DNA from: Bathymodiolus brooksi
Taxonomy: Eukaryota > Mollusca > Bivalvia > Mytilida > Modiolidae
Length of the DNA: 64,000 nucleotides
Direction: 5' to 3'
NCBI GenBank assembly: GCA_963680875.1
Contig: OY804579.1
Location: 31,667,804-31,731,803 of the forward strand
Below, piece after piece: positions 59,401 to 64,000 of this stretch; positions within the stretch are counted from its first letter, which is position 1; the number at the start of each line of letters is the position of its first letter. Below the pieces are notes generated by a model, which had not been told where the DNA came from, did no database searches, and saw only the letters and a program-made list of their open reading frames with translations. The translations under genes were made by a program, and so were the position numbers.

Positions 59401-62400
59401 TTCAATATCAAACGTTTTAACATCACAGGGTGGTCTTGATTCAATATCAAACGTTTTAGCATCAAAGGGTGGTCTTGATTCAATATCAAACGTTTTAACA
59501 TCACAGGGTGGTCTTGATTCAACATCAAACGTTTTAACATCACAGGGTGGTCTTGATTCAATATCAAACGTTTTTAACATCACAGGGTGGTCTTGATTCA
59601 ATATCAAACATTTTAACATCACAGGGTGGTCTTGATTCAATATCAAACGTTTTAACATCACAGGGTGGTCTTGATTCAATATCAAACGTTTTAACATCAA
59701 AGGGTGGTCTTGATTCAATATCCAACGCTTTAACATCACAGGGTGGTCTTGATTCAATATCAAACGTTTTAACATCACAGGGTGGTCTTGATTCAATATC
59801 AAACGTTTTAGCATCACAGGGTGGTCTTGATTCAATATCAAACGTTTTAGCATCAAAGGGTGGTCTTGATTCAATATCAAACGTTTTAACATCACAGGGT
59901 GGTCTTGATTCAATATCAAACGTTTTAGCATCAAAGGATGGTCTTGATTCAATATCAAATGTTATAACATCACAGGGTGGTCTTGATTCAATATCAAACG
60001 TTTTACCATCACAGGGTGGTCGTGATTCAATATCAAACGTTTTAACATCAAAGGGTGGTCTTGATTCAATATCAAACGTTTTAACATCACAGGGTGGTCT
60101 TGATTCAATATCAAACGTTTTAACATCACAAGGTGGTCTTGATTCAATATCAAACGTTTTAACATCACAGGGTGGTCTTGATTCAATATCAAACGTTTTA
60201 ACATCACAGGGTGGTCTTGATTCAATATCAAACGTTTTAACATCACAGGGTGGTCTTGATTCAATATCAAACGTTTTAACATCACAGGGTGGTCTTGATT
60301 CAATATCAAACGTTTTAACATCACAGGGTGGTCTTGATTCAATATCAAACGTTTTAGCATCAAAGGGTGGTCTTGATTCAATATCAAACGTTTTAACATC
60401 ACAGGGTGGTCTTGATTCAACATCAAACGTTTTAACATCACAGGGTGGTCTTGATTCAATATCAAACGTTTTAACATCACAGGGTGGTCTTGATTCAATA
60501 TCAAACGTTTTAACATCACAGGGTGGTCTTGATTCAATATCGAACGTTTTAACATCACAGGGTGGTCTTGATTCAATATCAAACGTTTTAACATCACAGG
60601 GTGGTCTTGATTCAATATCAAACGTTTTTAACATCACAGGGTGGTCTTGATTCAATATCAAACATTTTAACATCACAGGGTGGTCTTGATTCAATATCAA
60701 ACGTTTTAACATCACAGGGTGGTCTTGATTCAATATCAAACGTTTTAACATCAAAGGGTGGTCTTGATTCAATATCCAACGCTTTAACATCACAGGGTGG
60801 TCTTGATTCAATATCAAACGTTTTAACATCACAGGGTGGTCTTGATTCAATATCAAACGTTTTAGCATCACAGGGTGGTCTTGATTCAATATCAAACGTT
60901 TTAGCATCAAAGGGTGGTCTTGATTCAATATCAAACGTTTTAACATCACAGGGTGGTCTTGATTCAATATCAAACGTTTTAACATCAAAGGGTGGTCTTG
61001 ATTCAATATCAAACGTTTTAGCATCAAAGGGTGGTCTTGATTCAATATCAAATGTTATAACATCACAGGGTGGTCTTGATTCAATATCAAACGTTTTACC
61101 ATCACAGGGTGGTCTTGATTCAATATCAAACGTTTTAACAGCAAAGGGTGGTCTTGATTCAATATCAAACGTTTTAGCATCAAAGGGTGGTCTTGATTCA
61201 ATATCAAACGTTTTAACATCACAGGGTGGTCTTGATTCAATATCAAACGTTTTAACATCACAGGGTGGTCTTGATTCAATATCAAACGTTTTAGCATCAA
61301 AGGGTGGTCTTGAATCAATATCAAACGTTTTAGCATCAAAGGGTGGTCTTGATTCAATATCAAACGTTTTAGCATCAAAGGGTGTTCGTGATTCAATATC
61401 AAACGTTTTAGCATCAAAGGGTGGTCTTGATTCAATATCAAACGTTTTAACATCACAGGGTTGTCTTGATTCAATATCAAACGTTTTAACATCACAGGGT
61501 GGTCTTGATTCAATATCAAACGTTTTAACATCACAGGGTGGTCTTGATTCAATATCAAACGTTTTAACATCACAGGGTGGTCTTGATTCAATATCAAACG
61601 TTTTAACATCACAGGGTGGTCTTGATTCAATATCAAGCGTTTTAACATCACAGGGTGGTCTTGATTCAATAACAAACGTTTTAGCATCACAGGGTGGTCT
61701 TGATTCAATATCAAATGTTTTAACATCACAGGGTGGTCTTGATTCAATATCAAACGTTTTAACATCCCAGGGTGCTCTTGGTTCAATATCAAACGTTTTA
61801 ACATCACAGGGTTGTCTTGATTCAATATCAAACGTTTTAACATCAAAGGGTGGTCTTGATTCAATATCAAACGTTTTAGCATCAAAGGGTGGTCTTGATT
61901 CAATATCAAACGTTTTAATATTACAGGGTGGTCTTGATTCAATATCAAACGTTTTAGCATCAATGGGTGGTCTTTCTTGATTCAATATCAAACGTTTTAG
62001 CATCAAAGGGTGGTCTTGATCCAATATCAAACGTTTTAACATCACAGGGTGGTCTTGATTCAATATCCAACGTTTTAGCAACAAAGGGTGGTCTTGATTC
62101 AATATCAAACGTTTTAACATCACAGGGTGGTCTTGATTCAATATCAAACGTTTTAGCATCAAAAGGTGGTCTTGATTCAATATCAAACGTTTTAGCATCA
62201 AAGGGTGGTCTTATTTCAATATCAAACGTTTTAGCATCAAAGGGTGTTCTTGATTCAATATCAAACGTTTTAGCATCAAAGGGTGGTCTTGATTCAATAT
62301 CAAACGTTTTAACATCAAAGGGTGGTCTTGATTCAATATCAAACGTTTTAACATCACAGGGTGGTCGTGATTCAATATCAAACGTTTTAACATCAAAGGG

Positions 62401-64000
62401 TGGTCTTGATTCAATATCAAACGTTTTAACATCACAGGGTGGTCTTGATTCAATATCAAACGTTTTAACATCACAAGGTGGTCTTGATTCAATATCAAAC
62501 GTTTTAACATCACAGGGTGGTCTTGATTCAATATCAAACGTTTTAACATCACAGGGTGGTCTTGATTCAATATCAAACGTTTTAACATCACAGGGTGGTC
62601 TTGATTCAATATCAAACGTTTTAACATCACAGGGTGGTCTTGATTCAATATCAAACGTTTTAACATCACAGGGTGGTCTTGATTCAATATCAAACGTTTT
62701 AGCATCAAAGGGTGGTCTTGATTCAATATCAAACGTTTTAACATCACAGGGTGGTCTTGAATCAACATCAAACGTTTTAACATCACAGGGTGGTCTTGAT
62801 TCAATATCAAACGTTTTAACATCACAGGGTGGTCTTGATTCAATATCGAACGTTTTAACATCACAGGGTGGACTTGATTCAATATCAAACGTTTTAACAT
62901 CACAGGGTGGTATTTATTCAATATCAAACGTTTTTAACATCACAGGGTGGTCTTGATTCAATATCAAACAATTTTACATCACAGGGTGGTCTTGATTCAA
63001 TATCAAACGTTTTAACATCACAGGGTGGTCTTGATTCAATATCAAACGTTTTAACATCAAAGGGTGGTCTTGATTCAATATCCAACGTTTTAACATCACA
63101 GGGTGGTCTTGATTCAATATCAAACGTTTTAACATCACAGGGTGGTCTTGATTCAATATCAAACGTTTTAGCATCACAGGGTGGTCTTGATTCAATATCA
63201 AACGTTTTAGCATCAAAGGGTGGTCTTGATTCAATATCAAACGTTTTAATATCACAGGGTGGTCTTGATTCAATATCAAACGTTTTAACATCAAAGGGTG
63301 GTCTTGATTCAATATCAAACGTTTTAGCATCAAAGGGTGGTCTTGATTCAATATCAAATGTTATAACATCACAGGGTGGTCTTGATTCAATATCAAACGT
63401 TTTACCATCACAGGGTGGTCGTGATTCAATATCAAACGTTTTAACATCAAAGGGTGGTCTTGATTCAATATCAAACGTTTTAACATCACAGGGTGGTCTT
63501 GATTCAATATCAAACGTTTTAACATCACAGGGTGGTCTTGATTCAATATCAAACGTTTTAGCATCACAGGGTGGTCTTGATTCAATATCAAACGTTTTAG
63601 CATCAAAGGGTGGTCTTGATTCAATATCAAACGTTTTAATATCACAGGGTGGTCTTGATTCAATATCAAACGTTTTAACATCAAAGGGTGGTCTTGATTC
63701 AATATCAAACGTTTTAGCATCAAAGGGTGGTCTTGATTCAATATCAAATGTTATAACATCACAGGGTGGTCTTGATTCAATATCAAACGTTTTACCATCA
63801 CAGGGTGGTCGTGATTCAATATCAAACGTTTTAACATCAAAGGGTGGTCTTGATTCAATATCAAACGTTTTAACATCACAGGGTGGTCTTGATTCAATAT
63901 CAAACGTTTTAACATCACAAGGTGGTCTTGATTCAATATCAAACGTTTTAACATCAAAGGGTGGTCTTGATTCAATATCAAACGTTTTAACATCACAGGG
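44489..64000. repeat. 39-bp minisatellite, about 500 copies, running off the right edge
   Basis: Units with landmarks 'ggtggtcttgattcaatatc' and 'aaacgttttaacatcacag'. The main variants are aacatca/agcatca and cacaggg/caaaggg. Because 39 is a multiple of three, at least three frames stay open: SNVLTSQGGLDSI on the plus strand, KTFDIESRPPCDV and LKRLILNQDHPVM on the minus strand. Apparent proteins of up to 1,305 residues result. One-base insertions ('cgtttttaacatc', 'ggtctttcttga') break the plus frame every 1-2 kb, which argues against coding. Higher-order copies occur at spacings of 2,303 bp (52518 to 54821) and 4,687 bp (57284 to 61971). Probably intronic. Confidence 0.95.

Overview
This window is eukaryotic nuclear DNA, very probably from a bivalve mollusc and perhaps a mytilid. 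The reasons are AT-rich sequence, genes split by long introns with GT-AG junctions, tRNA-derived SINEs with the molluscan 'gtggcgttaaacacca' tail motif, and several dispersed repeats that I recognise as the kind abundant in mussel genomes. The species is an inference. No bacterial-style gene organisation is present.

Layout. 1-5369 is a 21-bp minisatellite. 5370-17122 has no gene I can identify. It holds SINEs, fold-back (MITE-like) elements, a 24-bp minisatellite inside a fold-back element, a 61-bp minisatellite in two blocks, and one weak candidate exon at 13985-14080. 17123-21521 is a decayed PIF/Harbinger DNA transposon with terminal inverted repeats, a DDE transposase remnant and a Myb/SANT-like gene on the opposite strand. 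A dead Penelope-like reverse transcriptase lies inside it. From 22867 to at least 44172 there is part of one plus-strand multi-exon gene. Three thrombospondin type-1 (TSP1) exons are followed by three exons of a REJ (receptor for egg jelly) module of the polycystin-1 type. Both ends of the gene lie outside what I can identify. From 44489 to the window end an enormous 39-bp minisatellite fills the next intron or the 3' flank.

The most striking observation concerns the introns after the first two TSP1 exons. Each is filled by a minisatellite whose unit is the 3' end of the preceding exon plus its 5' splice site and the first intron bases. The units are 57 bp (about 10 copies) and 63 bp (about 165 copies, 10.4 kb). 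The true splice donor is therefore followed by a long ladder of near-identical donors. Read-through from either exon hits a stop within a few codons.

The very long open frames in the arrays (more than 1,200 codons) arise because unit lengths of 21, 24, 39 and 63 bp are multiples of three. I do not annotate them as genes. The 63-bp and 39-bp arrays also carry higher-order duplications (about 4.04 kb and 0.88 kb; about 2.30 kb and 4.69 kb).
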